Below, one piece after another: positions 9,534 through 18,350 of a stretch of DNA of 64,000 bases. This stretch comes from CAYUAI01 sp964442745 (GTDB taxonomy: Bacteria > Pseudomonadota > Gammaproteobacteria > S012-40). Each line of letters starts with the position of its first letter. The stretch's first letter is position 1. The stretch lies in contig CAYUAI010000005.1 in NCBI GenBank assembly GCA_964442745.1, positions 51,983 through 115,982 of the forward strand, in the 5' to 3' direction. Below the pieces are notes generated by a model. That model saw only the letters and a program-made list of their open reading frames with translations, made no database searches and was not told where the DNA came from. The translations under genes were made by a program, and so were the position numbers.

Positions 9534-10547
9534 ATGAAAATCTTAGTTGTCAGAGTGGGACGGGTTGGCGATATGATTATGTTAACCCCGGCTTTAGATG
9601 CTTTAATGGATGTCTTTCCCAATGCACAATTTTACCTGCTCACTAGCCCGGAGGGTCGTCCTGTACTGAAAAATTATGATACTCGGTTAAAAGGTGAAAT
9701 AATATACGACCGTCGCAAACTAATCGCCTTTATCGAACGTGCACGAGTACGCAAGAAAATCATCAAGGGACAATTTGATTATATATTCTCTTTCCAAGCT
9801 AAAAAAAGTTTTGATCGTTTAATCACTATTCCCAATACTAAAGTACGTATCGTTGATGCCCAGCGACTCGGCGAACATTTCGCTCACAAATGCTTGCGAC
9901 TGGTCAAGTCGTATCATCCAGCGTTAGACATTGAGTCCTATTACGCCAGACTTCCTATTAGCCCTCTTGGTGAACAACAAGCCCTACAACAATTGCAACA
10001 GCTCAATGTGCATGATGCAACATTTTTAATCGGTCTGCATCCTTCTTTTAGTGGCCTGAGTCAACGTTTTTGGCGGGGCCAGCAAATGAAAAAAAACAAA
10101 ATGTGGCCGGTACAATATTGGGGAGAAATCGGCAAACGTTTGTATGAGTATGGCAAAGCTATCCACCAGGATATTCAAATCATCATGGATTTAGTGCCTG
10201 AAGACCAAAGGCTTGGTGAACAAATCGTGCAAGCTAGCCAGGGCTGCGTAAAACTACAAATTCCACCGCTGAATATGGAGCGTTATAAAGCCACATTGGC
10301 CCGTATGAATCTGCTAATTACCCCGGATACGGGACCCATGCATATCGCCGCCGCCATCGGCACCAATATCGTTGCGCTATTTGCCAACAAAGACCCCGCC
10401 GACTGCGGCCCGTATTGTCCTCAAAATCAATTTAAAGTACTTGAGGCCAAAACTTTTAGCAAAAATCAGTCAGAAATACGCTTAGCCGCGATCACTCCTG
10501 AGCTTGTATTTACGGCCTGCCAAGTGTTTTTGCCTGGTGAGACATAA
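9534..10547 (+). CDS. Glycosyltransferase family 9 (heptosyltransferase-like)
   Basis: A 337-residue second GT9 enzyme. The N-terminus MKILVVRVGRVGDMIMLTPALD and the C-terminal ITPDTGPMHIAAAIGTNIVALF are the donor-binding signatures of ADP-heptose:LPS heptosyltransferases, so it probably adds a further heptose to the core. I use the ATG at 9534 because the fold begins there and the alternative ATG at 9495 overlaps a TATAAT. It is followed after five bases by a GT4 gene, so the pair is likely one operon. The acceptor (heptose II, III or a variant) cannot be read from the sequence. Confidence 0.88.
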   Translation: MKILVVRVGRVGDMIMLTPALDALMDVFPNAQFYLLTSPEGRPVLKNYDTRLKGEIIYDRRKLIAFIERARVRKKIIKGQFDYIFSFQAKKSFDRLITIPNTKVRIVDAQRLGEHFAHKCLRLVKSYHPALDIESYYARLPISPLGEQQALQQLQQLNVHDATFLIGLHPSFSGLSQRFWRGQQMKKNKMWPVQYWGEIGKRLYEYGKAIHQDIQIIMDLVPEDQRLGEQIVQASQGCVKLQIPPLNMERYKATLARMNLLITPDTGPMHIAAAIGTNIVALFANKDPADCGPYCPQNQFKVLEAKTFSKNQSEIRLAAITPELVFTACQVFLPGET

Positions 10548-10552
10548 GTCCA

Positions 10553-11587
10553 ATGCATATCTGTCACATCAATTTGGCCAAAGGTTTTAGGGGCGGAGAA
10601 CGCCAAACATTATTGCTCATCGAAGGACTGGCCAACAAAGGCATTAAACAAACACTGATCTGTCGAAAAAATACTCCGATGGAAAACAAAGCAAAAATCA
10701 TTCATCAGCTCACCACCATCGCCATTGGTAAGCCTTTTATATTACATCGATTGAAATGTACCGACTTTGATCTTATGCACGCCCATGAAGGGCGCTCTTG
10801 TCACTTTACACACTTAAATCATTTGATTAGCTCAACGCCCTACCTAATTACTCGCCGCATCCCCAACAAACCCAAACAAAACTTTATTACTCATCGTACC
10901 TACCGAAAGGCTAAATACATTATCACGTTATCTCAAGCTATCAAACACAACTTGCAACAGTATGATGATCAATTATCCATAGCGGTTATCCCCTCAATGT
11001 TTAGCAACTTATCCGTCAACCACAATCATGTCATACACCTTCAAAAAAAATATCAAGGGAAAACTATCATTGGACATATTGGGGCATTGGTCAATCATCA
11101 TAAGGGTCAACAGACAATCATCGAAGCGGCAAAAAAACTACAAAACAGCCACCCACATGTACAATTTTTATTATTAGGGCAAGGTAAGGATGAACTTTGG
11201 TTAAAAAAACAAGCCGGTGGCCTAAGCAACATAAAATTTGTCGGTTTTATTGATAACGTTGGCGATTACATCAAGCTGTTCGATTTATTTGTGTTTCCCT
11301 CATGGGAAGAGGGATTAGGCTCCATTTTATTGGATATCATGCAATTTCAAGTACCCATTATTGCCTCCAATGTGGATGGTATTCCTGACATTATTCAACC
11401 TAACTATAATGGCTTGCTAATCGAACCTAAAGCCACTGAACAGCTCACAAGATCCATCATTGAGTTATTGGAGAACTCAGCCTACGCTCATCAATTAGCA
11501 TTAAATGCCAGCAAACATCTCAATAACTATTCGGTAGATAATATTTCAGATCGCTATCTCACTATTTATCAACAGTTACTGCAATGA
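10553..11587 (+). CDS. Glycosyltransferase family 4
   Basis: A 344-residue GT-B glycosyltransferase. The N-terminus is HINLAKGFRGGERQTLLL, a typical GT4 acceptor-domain glycine loop. The C-terminal half has GHIGALVNHHKGQQTIIEAA and the EX7E-type donor site FPSWEEGLGSILLDIMQF. It would use an activated sugar nucleotide to extend the LPS outer core. It starts five bases after the GT9 gene and is convergent with the GT2 gene, with only three bases between the two stop codons. Codon use is A+T-rich compared with the mla-his region, as often seen in LPS genes; sugar specificity is unknown. Confidence 0.87.
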   Translation: MHICHINLAKGFRGGERQTLLLIEGLANKGIKQTLICRKNTPMENKAKIIHQLTTIAIGKPFILHRLKCTDFDLMHAHEGRSCHFTHLNHLISSTPYLITRRIPNKPKQNFITHRTYRKAKYIITLSQAIKHNLQQYDDQLSIAVIPSMFSNLSVNHNHVIHLQKKYQGKTIIGHIGALVNHHKGQQTIIEAAKKLQNSHPHVQFLLLGQGKDELWLKKQAGGLSNIKFVGFIDNVGDYIKLFDLFVFPSWEEGLGSILLDIMQFQVPIIASNVDGIPDIIQPNYNGLLIEPKATEQLTRSIIELLENSAYAHQLALNASKHLNNYSVDNISDRYLTIYQQLLQ

Positions 11588-11590
11588 GTT

Positions 11591-12397
11591 TCACTCTTTA
11601 TTATAACTTGCAGGTATATTGCTAATTCGCTGCAACTTTAATTTATCCAGTTCATAAATTTTTGCTTCCACTAAAAAAGCGGAAAAGGCGGAACTGACGG
11701 CAATAATAAAACCAGCTAAACCATCGAGAAAACCACGCTTTACCAAATACAATTCAATAAACTTTGAGAGCGGTTTAAATAACATTCTAAACATGGAAAA
11801 GCGCTGTCCTTTTGCAAAACGGGTAAACGCCTTGATTGTCGAAAATTTATTGACCGTATTTATCTGATCAGATAAATCGACAAAGCTATAATGAATTAAA
11901 TCTCCCTGTAGTGTGCTTGTGCTACCGTGCACAATTAAGGTATCGTGCGGGTTCTCCCCTCCCCAAGTGGCTGTCCCGTTCCGTATTAAACGAAATCGGG
12001 CATTGGGATACCAGCCCGTGTGACGAATATATTTGTTTAAATGATATGTCAAGCGCGGAAATTTTGCGCCATTGACTTTCGGCTCGCTGGCTAAAAATTC
12101 CTTGATAGTGTTTTGCAATTCTGGGCTCAGTCTTTCATCCGCATCTAAAGATAGAATCCAGGCTCCCGAGCAATAGCTTAACGCCCGATTTTTTTGGGGA
12201 ATGTGGCCATCAAAGGCATGTTGAAAAAACGTTACTTTAGCAAACTGTTGACAAATTGACTGTGTTTGGTCGGTACTAAAAGAATCTAGTACAATGATTT
12301 CATCCGCCAAATCCACCACCGATGAAATACATGCATGAATATTTCTCTCTTCATTAAAGGTAATCACTGCCACTGATAATCGAGGTAATGCAGCCAT
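11591..12397 (-). CDS. Glycosyltransferase family 2, WaaE-like
   Basis: A 268-residue GT2 enzyme. The GT-A start SVAVITFNEERNIHACISSV and the metal-site stretch WILSLDADERLSPEL (DxD) are clear. The region from DEIIVLDSFSTDQT through KNRALSYCSGAW resembles the WaaE/KdtX group, which adds beta-glucose to heptose I of the LPS core. A C-terminal hydrophobic helix (FLDGLAGFIIAVSSAFSAFLV) suggests membrane association. The start has AAGGAA six bases upstream. It lies downstream of the ligase gene on the same strand, 50 bases away, and probably shares its transcript. Confidence 0.86.
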   Translation of the reverse strand: MAALPRLSVAVITFNEERNIHACISSVVDLADEIIVLDSFSTDQTQSICQQFAKVTFFQHAFDGHIPQKNRALSYCSGAWILSLDADERLSPELQNTIKEFLASEPKVNGAKFPRLTYHLNKYIRHTGWYPNARFRLIRNGTATWGGENPHDTLIVHGSTSTLQGDLIHYSFVDLSDQINTVNKFSTIKAFTRFAKGQRFSMFRMLFKPLSKFIELYLVKRGFLDGLAGFIIAVSSAFSAFLVEAKIYELDKLKLQRISNIPASYNKE

Positions 12398-12447
12398 GGA
12401 TATTTCCTTAAATTAACAAGCTTTATTACAACCAGCCATCCCCTGTG

Positions 12448-13755
12448 CTATGAGTACATTTTCCGCCAGCGACTTTTCAAACGGAAAAACAGAGTGGCCA
12501 GCTCAACAGACCTCGACGGTTGTTGTTTTGCCATATGATTAGCGATACTCGACATAAACACTAACAAAAAAATGAGATAGGCTTTCACCATAGCACTGCG
12601 CGACAACCAGCCTTCCGTCAAACCAAAAACAGCAAACCCAACAACAATAATCAAACCTGAAAGCGAATAAAATCTAAGCGATGCCGTATTGCAAGCGTTC
12701 CAAAAAGAATAAAATATATAGAGTGGCACACAAAAAACACATACCACTAACACAACCAGACCAAATAACCCTAAGGTAGCCAATGCATCAAAATATACAC
12801 TATGTGCATGCCGATAGGGTTTGCTTAAATGTGAGATATTATCCGCAATTAATTCGGCACTATCCCCTGCAAAATCACCCAATCCTGTCCCAAAGATGGG
12901 GGATGCTTTCCAAATAGCGATACTGTCATTCCACATATTCATTCGTTCCCCCCACGATGATATGTGACTCGGATCTTCCAGGTGGGCTTTGAGTTCTTCA
13001 ATTCCAATATTAATGTGCCGTTGCACCGGATTATTTAAACCCACGGCTAAGCCACCAAAAATAACAACACTCGCGCTGATCGCAAGCAGCCAGTTACGCC
13101 GAGAAATACCATGCCGAAACAACCAAAGTAAACCAACCAAAGCAATCGGAAGCAACAGCCATGAGCCCCTAGTTTGCGATAACACACTGGCATATACAGC
13201 ACTACAAACAGCGGCTATGCCAATCAAATAACACCACATTGGCTTTTCAAGGGTCAGCATCGCCGCGACGATAATCAACGCCAAAATCATCGCGATATCC
13301 CCAAAAATTATTTTGTGGTAGGCCCCTTCGGCGTAATCAGCCGTCAGCACATTAATTTCATAAAGTGCCTGTGCTAACAACACAAAACCCGCCACAACAG
13401 CCCCCAGCAAAAGCGTTTTCCCAGTCTCAATTTTTAATTCACGAAACAAAAGATAGATGGGAATGCAAAGTGGAAAGTATAAAAAACGCTCTAATTTGCT
13501 CACCCCTTCATGAAGGTTTTCCGTATTGATCAAAGAAATGCCAGCCATCAAGAATAAAAGTATAAACCCGAACAATAAATGCTTTTCCCATTTGTGCAAA
13601 TTTTTCCAGGCCGGCCATCCCCAAATCACACCCAATACAATCAAAATGACAGCAATAATGCCCCCACTATTTTTCACTGTTGCCACAACAATGGGAAAGC
13701 AAAAGATTGAAATATGCACAATAAAATCTTTATAGTCAGGTAATCGCTTTTTCAT
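12448..13755 (-). CDS. waaL: O-antigen ligase family protein (WaaL/Wzy-C type)
   Basis: A 435-residue polytopic inner-membrane protein with about ten to twelve hydrophobic helices. It has the large periplasmic loop typical of O-antigen ligases, including SQTRGSWLLLPIA and FGTGLGDFAGDS...KPYRHAHSVYFDALATLGLFG, where the conserved Arg and the HxxxH-like region lie. It would join an undecaprenyl-linked glycan to lipid A-core on the periplasmic side. The Wzy_C family also includes polymerases and protein O-oligosaccharyltransferases. Location beside core glycosyltransferases favours WaaL, but no O-antigen genes are in the window. Confidence 0.82.
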   Translation of the reverse strand: MKKRLPDYKDFIVHISIFCFPIVVATVKNSGGIIAVILIVLGVIWGWPAWKNLHKWEKHLLFGFILLFLMAGISLINTENLHEGVSKLERFLYFPLCIPIYLLFRELKIETGKTLLLGAVVAGFVLLAQALYEINVLTADYAEGAYHKIIFGDIAMILALIIVAAMLTLEKPMWCYLIGIAAVCSAVYASVLSQTRGSWLLLPIALVGLLWLFRHGISRRNWLLAISASVVIFGGLAVGLNNPVQRHINIGIEELKAHLEDPSHISSWGERMNMWNDSIAIWKASPIFGTGLGDFAGDSAELIADNISHLSKPYRHAHSVYFDALATLGLFGLVVLVVCVFCVPLYIFYSFWNACNTASLRFYSLSGLIIVVGFAVFGLTEGWLSRSAMVKAYLIFLLVFMSSIANHMAKQQPSRSVELATLFFRLKSRWRKMYS

Positions 13756-13960
13756 ATTTTAATGGGCTACTGAATATTACGTAAATAATGGCAAGTGGAT
13801 GAATCGGTTATCGCCGATTATAAAGTTTAATCAGCTAAAGTAGAAGTGTTTAAATAATGCCTGAACCGGCATACGGCATTCAGTAATAGATACCCCATCC
13901 AAGGATAGCGTGCAGCGTATAATCCGCCACCTAGACAGAAAAGATCAAATATTCAGCCCC

Positions 13961-14644
13961 TTATCTTTTAATAAAACATAGATCCCAAACCTTGTGGCCT
14001 AATCGTTGGCCACGGCGTTCAAATTTGGTCAGTGGTCGTATGGCAGGACGTGGCGTATAAGTTTGATCAGCGGCGGTATTATTTAGTTGAGGTGTATTGG
14101 ATAACACATTGAGCATGTGCTCGGCATAGTTTTGCCAGTCGGTCGCCAAGCGAACTAAGCCATGCGTTTTGAGTTTTTGGGTGAGCAGCGTGGTAAATTC
14201 CGGCTGGATAAGGCGTCTTTTGTGATGGCGTCTTTTGTGCCAAGGGTCTGGGAAAAAGATATTAAACGTATCGATGCTGCCATCAGGAATTTGATAATTT
14301 AATATCTCGACGGCGTCATGCTGGATAGCGCGAATATTGTGCGACGCGTGTTGATTGGCTTGGTCAAGGGTGTGGCCGACGCCCGGTCCATAGACTTCGA
14401 TACCGAGGAAATCTTCATCAGGTGCGGTGTTGGCCATGGCCAATAAGGCGTCACCCATGCCGAAGCCAATTTCTATATTTTTAGGGGCTGATCGACCAAA
14501 AAGATCATTTAGGTCTAGCGGAAATTGACTAAACTCAACGCCATATTTTGGCCATAATTGGCTGATGGCGGTTTTTTGATGATTGGTCATGCGACCTTGG
14601 CGGCGCACAAAACTTCGAATCGTTCGGTGTGGGCGCACTCGCAT
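13961..14644 (-). CDS. trmB: tRNA (guanine-N7-)-methyltransferase TrmB
   Basis: Class I SAM-dependent methyltransferase forming m7G46 in tRNA variable loops. Diagnostic stretches are IRSFVRRQGR at the N-terminus, the SAM site IEIGFGMGDALLAMA, FLGIEVYGPGVG, the catalytic FFPDPWHKRRHHKRRLIQPEF, and the C-terminal TKFERRGQRLGHKVWDL. I use the ATG at 14644 (227 residues); the frame stays open to a TTG at 14662 without a good ribosome-binding site. It is the last gene of a thiS-thiG-trmB unit on this strand, starting 23 bases after thiG. Confidence 0.95.
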   Translation of the reverse strand: MRVRPHRTIRSFVRRQGRMTNHQKTAISQLWPKYGVEFSQFPLDLNDLFGRSAPKNIEIGFGMGDALLAMANTAPDEDFLGIEVYGPGVGHTLDQANQHASHNIRAIQHDAVEILNYQIPDGSIDTFNIFFPDPWHKRRHHKRRLIQPEFTTLLTQKLKTHGLVRLATDWQNYAEHMLNVLSNTPQLNNTAADQTYTPRPAIRPLTKFERRGQRLGHKVWDLCFIKR

Positions 14645-14667
14645 GATATTATTCAAAGCCAACTCGA

Positions 14668-15474
14668 TTAAAAGAAAATACCGTCAATGGGAGACGAGGC
14701 GGTGGCATAAGGTTTTTTGGGAATGCGGCCGGCTAAGTAGGCCTCGCGTCCCGCTTCAATGGCTTTTTTCATGGCAGAAGCCATGAGCACCGGGTTTTTG
14801 GCCCCGGCAATGGCGGTGTTCATTAATACCCCATCGCAACCTAACTCCATGGCAATGGCGGCATCAGAGGCCGTGCCGACGCCAGCGTCAACTAAAATGG
14901 GGACGTTGGCATTTTCTACAATGGTACGAATATTATATGGGTTGCGAATCCCCAAGCCAGAGCCAATGGGGGCGGCCAGTGGCATCACGGCCACACAGCC
15001 CATTTCCTCAAAGCGTTTCGCGGCGATGGGGTCATCGTTAGTGTAAACCATGACGTCAAAACCGTCTTTGATTAATATTTCTGCGGCCGTTAGGGTTTGT
15101 TGGATGTCCGGATAGAGGGTTCTTTCATCGCCAAGGACTTCGAGTTTGACTAATTTATGTCCGTCCAGCAATTCTCGTGCAAGTTGGCAGGTGCGTACTG
15201 CCTCATCGACGGTGTAACACATGGCCGTGTTTGGCAGCAGTGTATACTGTGAGGCAGGGATGGCTTCAAGTAAGTTGGGTTCGTTGTGGTGTTGGCCGAT
15301 GTTGCTACGGCGGATCGCCACAGTGACGATTTGGGCGCCGCTGGCTTCAGTGGCCAGGCGTGTTTCTTCTAGGTCTTGGTACTTACCTGTGCCTACAAGT
15401 AGGCGTGAGCGATAGGTTTTCCCGGCCAAAGTAAAACTGTTTTTGGATTGAATTGTTGTCGTATCTGGTATCAT
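14668..15474 (-). CDS. thiG: Thiazole synthase ThiG
   Basis: A (beta/alpha)8-barrel enzyme that forms the thiazole phosphate carboxylate of thiamine from 1-deoxyxylulose 5-phosphate, dehydroglycine and ThiS thiocarboxylate. Family signatures seen are SRLLVGTGKY, the EASGAQIVTVAIRR segment, KLEVLGDERTLYPD and the phosphate site PILVDAGVGTASDAAIAMELGCDGVLMNTAIAGA. At 268 residues it is normal length. It sits 33 bases downstream of thiS, the usual pairing. thiE, thiC, thiO and thiF are not in the window. No TPP riboswitch is recognisable upstream of thiS. Confidence 0.96.
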   Translation of the reverse strand: MIPDTTTIQSKNSFTLAGKTYRSRLLVGTGKYQDLEETRLATEASGAQIVTVAIRRSNIGQHHNEPNLLEAIPASQYTLLPNTAMCYTVDEAVRTCQLARELLDGHKLVKLEVLGDERTLYPDIQQTLTAAEILIKDGFDVMVYTNDDPIAAKRFEEMGCVAVMPLAAPIGSGLGIRNPYNIRTIVENANVPILVDAGVGTASDAAIAMELGCDGVLMNTAIAGAKNPVLMASAMKKAIEAGREAYLAGRIPKKPYATASSPIDGIFF

Positions 15475-15507
15475 GCTAATTAAGCTGGTTATAAAAAAGG
15501 TATCGAG

Positions 15508-15729
15508 CTAAGGGGATGTCATGGTTGAGCCGCCGCCAATGGCGCGTACGATTTCTACCTGATCCCCCGCGGTAAAAGTGAACTGGTCATAGCGGCTGCG
15601 AGGAATGACTTGCCGATTGACTTCCATGGCAATGCGCTGCTCGTGCAACCCGAGTAAATGGGTGAGTTCTAATGCCGTACATTGCGGTGCAATGCGCTTT
15701 TTTTCTCCGTTGAGTATAATTTCTAACAT
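15508..15729 (-). CDS. thiS: Sulfur carrier protein ThiS
   Basis: A 73-residue beta-grasp, ubiquitin-like sulfur carrier. It shows the expected MEIILNGEKK-type first strand (MLEIILNGEKKRI), the MEVNRQVIPRS middle and QVEIVRAIGGGS at the end. ThiS works through a C-terminal Gly-Gly thiocarboxylate. Here six residues (STMTSP) follow the GGG, so either the tail is removed or the true reading ends earlier. It is the first gene of the thiS-thiG-trmB unit. Confidence 0.9.
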   Translation of the reverse strand: MLEIILNGEKKRIAPQCTALELTHLLGLHEQRIAMEVNRQVIPRSRYDQFTFTAGDQVEIVRAIGGGSTMTSP

Positions 15730-15779
15730 ATATTAATGGATGGCGTTCATTTAGATGATGAGAGTGGCCAAACAGTTTT

Positions 15780-15878
15780 TTAGCTAATCAGCCCAGTTTG
15801 AAATAATAATAACCCGATGCTAATGAAGGCTGATGTCGCCAAAATCCCTAGTATAAGTAAGGCAAGTACGAGTTTCAT
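15780..15878 (-). CDS. Small single-helix membrane protein (32 residues)
   Basis: A short frame encoding MKLVLALLILGILATSAFIS and ending in GLLLFQTGLIS. Nearly the whole peptide is one hydrophobic helix with a single N-terminal Lys. It has a ribosome-binding site, AGGA seven bases before the ATG. It lies between thiS and the two-helix protein gene on the same strand, filling an otherwise unexplained 180-base gap. The hydrophobic run plus the ribosome-binding site make chance less likely. No function can be assigned. Confidence 0.5.
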   Translation of the reverse strand: MKLVLALLILGILATSAFISIGLLLFQTGLIS

Positions 15879-15913
15879 ACGATTATCCTGTTGTTCGCTA
15901 AGCCAACCGCCGG

Positions 15914-16300
15914 TTAGCTTGGGTTAGATTCTGTCAATTGTAATGATGCATTACACGCTGGGCAATAGGTCCATTTTGGAAGTTTGTCATTCGCTTCTAA
16001 GTGAATCGTTGTTCCTGCTTTGTGTTGTGGACATAAGCCGATCACTTTTTCTTTGGCATCCATTTGCTTGTATTTAGAGAGGCCAATCATTGGGCCGGCG
16101 ATCAAAAAAGCGGGCACTAAGAAAAAATGAGCAATGGGAATAAAGAGCGTAATACTTGCTAGTACCCAGCAGCCAAGCCAGCTAAGGGTTGCCCGTTTTA
16201 TACGATCGCTATGATTATACGCTGTTACATGGAGCGTACCTTCCGTTGTTCCATGGTCATTGCTCTCAATATTGACGCTTAGCTCTTTTTTGGTTGCCAT
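15914..16300 (-). CDS. Small two-helix membrane protein with Cys-rich tail, unknown function
   Basis: I do not recognise this family. With the ATG at 16300 it has 128 residues; an upstream in-frame ATG at 16336 would give 140, and neither has a strong ribosome-binding site. The middle holds two hydrophobic helices (LSWLGCWVLASITLFIPIAHFFLVPAFLIAGPMIG). The C-terminus has a zinc-ribbon-like set of ligands, GLCPQH and YCPACNASL, separated by about 25 residues. It is divergent from mutY and heads the strand that runs into the small membrane ORF and thiS. Confidence 0.6.
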   Translation of the reverse strand: MATKKELSVNIESNDHGTTEGTLHVTAYNHSDRIKRATLSWLGCWVLASITLFIPIAHFFLVPAFLIAGPMIGLSKYKQMDAKEKVIGLCPQHKAGTTIHLEANDKLPKWTYCPACNASLQLTESNPS

Positions 16301-16387
16301 GATATTGTCCGAACTTAGTTGGTTTTCGCTTACCATGATTAGGCGAGGCCGATTAGACTAACATGGGGCCATTGACAACAGCAAATA

Positions 16388-17491
16388 ATGATGAAAAAAC
16401 CTAAGATTAAAACAGTGAATGAGATCTCTGAGACACCAATATTACCGGCTGAAGACTTTCAACAGTGGGTTTTAACCTGGTACCAAATTCATGGGCGTAA
16501 GACACTGCCTTGGAAGGCAAAAGGTAATTTATATATTGTTTGGGTTTCTGAGATTATGTTGCAACAAACCCAGGTGGCGACAGTGATACCGTATTTTGAA
16601 CGTTTTATACAGCATTTTCCGGATGTTAAAGCATTGGCAAGGGCTTCGGTTGATGAGGTGCTGCACTTGTGGTCTGGGCTAGGTTATTATTCGCGCGCGC
16701 GCAATTTATACAAAGCCGCGCAAATTATTGATCAAGACTACGCCGGAGGTATGCCAACCGAGTATGATCAGTGGCTCGCCTTGCCTGGGATTGGGCGTTC
16801 CACGGCGGGGGCCATTTTGGCACAAGCGATTGGGCATCGCCACGCCATTTTGGATGGTAATGTCAAGCGCGTGTTATGTCGTTTGCATCGCATTACGGAA
16901 TGGCCAGGCGCGACCGCGACCGAAAAAAAATTATGGCAGTTGGCTGAATACTACACACCCTCAAAACAAGTCGCTGATTACACCCAGGCGATGATGGATC
17001 TAGGGGCCACACTTTGCAAGCGTGGTCGTCCGCTTTGTGGTGAGTGTCCGTTTCAAAAGGTCTGCTTAGCTTACCGATTTGCCGAACAAGCGATGATTCC
17101 TCAATCGCGTGCGCGTAAATCATTGCCTGTTAGGCAAGTCACGATGTTATTGTTGTGTAATGCGCAAAACGAAATTTTGCTTCAAAAAAGACCACCCGTA
17201 GGGATATGGGGTGGGCTTTGGAGTTTGTTGGAATGTCCAGCCGAGCAAGATGTGATGGATTGGTGTCAAAAAAATTTACCGTATACGGTGTTGCCGGAAC
17301 AAACTTGGCCAATCGTGCGCCATACTTTTAGTCATTTTCACTTAGATATTACGCCGGTACTCATGAAAACTAAAAACCATACTTTACAAGTGATGGAAGA
17401 CAATACCACCATTTGGTATAACACGGCTAAACCGGATCGCCTGGGCTTACCGACGCCGGTGCAACGGTTATTAACGCGTCTACAAAAGTAG
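16388..17491 (+). CDS. mutY: A/G-specific adenine DNA glycosylase MutY
   Basis: Removes adenine mispaired with 8-oxoguanine. The HhH-GPD N-terminal domain has LPWK, VSEIMLQQTQVATVIPYF (with the catalytic Glu), the helix-hairpin-helix LPGIGRSTAGAILA and the catalytic Asp in HAILDGNVKRVLCR. The [4Fe-4S] loop is CKRGRPLCGECPFQKVC (C-x6-C-x2-C-x5-C). The C-terminal third is the NUDIX-like 8-oxoG recognition domain (LLQKRPPVGIWGGLWSLLE, then HTFSHFHLDI). At 367 residues it is complete. It is followed 62 bases later by yggX, the usual gammaproteobacterial pair. Confidence 0.97.
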   Translation: MMKKPKIKTVNEISETPILPAEDFQQWVLTWYQIHGRKTLPWKAKGNLYIVWVSEIMLQQTQVATVIPYFERFIQHFPDVKALARASVDEVLHLWSGLGYYSRARNLYKAAQIIDQDYAGGMPTEYDQWLALPGIGRSTAGAILAQAIGHRHAILDGNVKRVLCRLHRITEWPGATATEKKLWQLAEYYTPSKQVADYTQAMMDLGATLCKRGRPLCGECPFQKVCLAYRFAEQAMIPQSRARKSLPVRQVTMLLLCNAQNEILLQKRPPVGIWGGLWSLLECPAEQDVMDWCQKNLPYTVLPEQTWPIVRHTFSHFHLDITPVLMKTKNHTLQVMEDNTTIWYNTAKPDRLGLPTPVQRLLTRLQK

Positions 17492-17553
17492 ACACTTGAA
17501 TTCATCAAACTAAACCCCTGATGAAATTTAAGCCACAATATTAGGAGTGTAAA

Positions 17554-17829
17554 ATGTCTCGAATGGTACAGTGTATTAAATTGGGTAAAGAAGCCGAAGG
17601 CTTGGATCGTCCGACATATCCAGGGGAATTGGGTAAAAAAATCTTTGAAGATGTGTCAAAGGAAGCTTGGCAAATGTGGATGGGCCAGCAGACCATACTG
17701 ATGAATGAGTACCGTTTGAGTCCTATCGATCCTAAAGCAAGAAAATTTATTGAAGAGCAAATGGAGAGCTTCTTTTTTGGTAATGGAGGACAAGTACCCG
17801 AAGGCTTTGTCCCCCCGGAAAATAATTAG
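17554..17829 (+). CDS. yggX: Probable Fe(2+)-trafficking protein YggX
   Basis: A 91-residue cytoplasmic protein linked to iron supply and protection of Fe-S clusters from oxidation. The family is recognisable along its length: M(S)RMVQCIKLGKEAEGLDRPTYPG with the conserved Cys, then EAWQMWMGQQTILMNEYRL and FFFGNG. A TAGGAG lies upstream of the ATG. It follows mutY, as in E. coli; both protect against oxidative damage and MutY is itself an Fe-S protein. Confidence 0.95.
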   Translation: MSRMVQCIKLGKEAEGLDRPTYPGELGKKIFEDVSKEAWQMWMGQQTILMNEYRLSPIDPKARKFIEEQMESFFFGNGGQVPEGFVPPENN

Positions 17830-17997
17830 TTAGCTTCCATATCGTGACCTGGTTTTCTTAGTCTTCGAGGGGGGGGGGAGGGGAAGCCAGGTGACAAATT
17901 TACATCGATTTGTTTGTTTATCAAGCAATCTAACAGCTTTCTATAAGGAAATACTTGACTTAAAGGCTGGCTAACGGTTTAATTCGCACTCCTCGAT

Positions 17998-18073
17998 GGC
18001 CAGGTAGCTCAGTCGGTAGAGCAGGGGACTGAAAATCCCCGTGTCGGCAGTTCGATTCTGTCCCTGGCCACCA
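17998..18073 (+). tRNA. tRNA-Phe (anticodon GAA)
   Basis: A full cloverleaf. The acceptor stem GGCCAGG pairs with CCTGGCC, followed by A and an encoded CCA. The D-arm is GCTCAGTCGGTAGAGC, the anticodon stem GGGGA with loop CTGAAAA gives anticodon GAA, and the T-arm contains TTCGATTC. The body is very close to the E. coli tRNA-Phe. No integrase gene or direct attachment-site repeat is seen beside it. Confidence 0.97.
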
Positions 18074-18160
18074 TGACGCGTATATCCAGCCCAGCCCTCC
18101 GCGATCATTTTCATCGCCCTTCTTCTGTTGAAAAATCCTCCCAATGGTTCCCATCAGATT

Positions 18161-18220
18161 GGTCAAACCTAAGCGAATTCTGGGCGCGAGAATCCTATTT
18201 TATGGTCGTGCTGAGTATTA
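18161..18220. repeat. Dispersed intergenic repeat, copy 1
   Basis: Begins GGTCAAACCTAA, runs through CTGGGCGCGAGAAT and ends TTATGGTCGTGCTGAGTAT. Related copies lie at about 41581-41632 and, in two inverted halves, at about 52811-52966. It fills much of the gap between the tRNA and the terminator at 18351. Confidence 0.6.
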
Positions 18221-18350
18221 ATTATTAGTAATCGCTTTGCAGATGTATTAGACACTAAGAAAGAATTCCAGCCAAGGCCGGCCACCGGTGATTTGAGCGG
18301 AGTAATGAGGAGGGGGGCGGTATATCAGTGGAAGGCAATGTTGATAAGAC

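Noticed and set aside
15730..15779. TPP riboswitch before thiS
   Set aside because: The gap is too short and lacks a recognisable THI-box; the upstream space is taken by the small membrane ORF.
17998..18073. tRNA-Phe as the attachment site of a genomic island
   Set aside because: No integrase gene or duplicated tRNA 3' end was found nearby; the integrase remnant at 62 kb is of integron type and does not target tRNAs.
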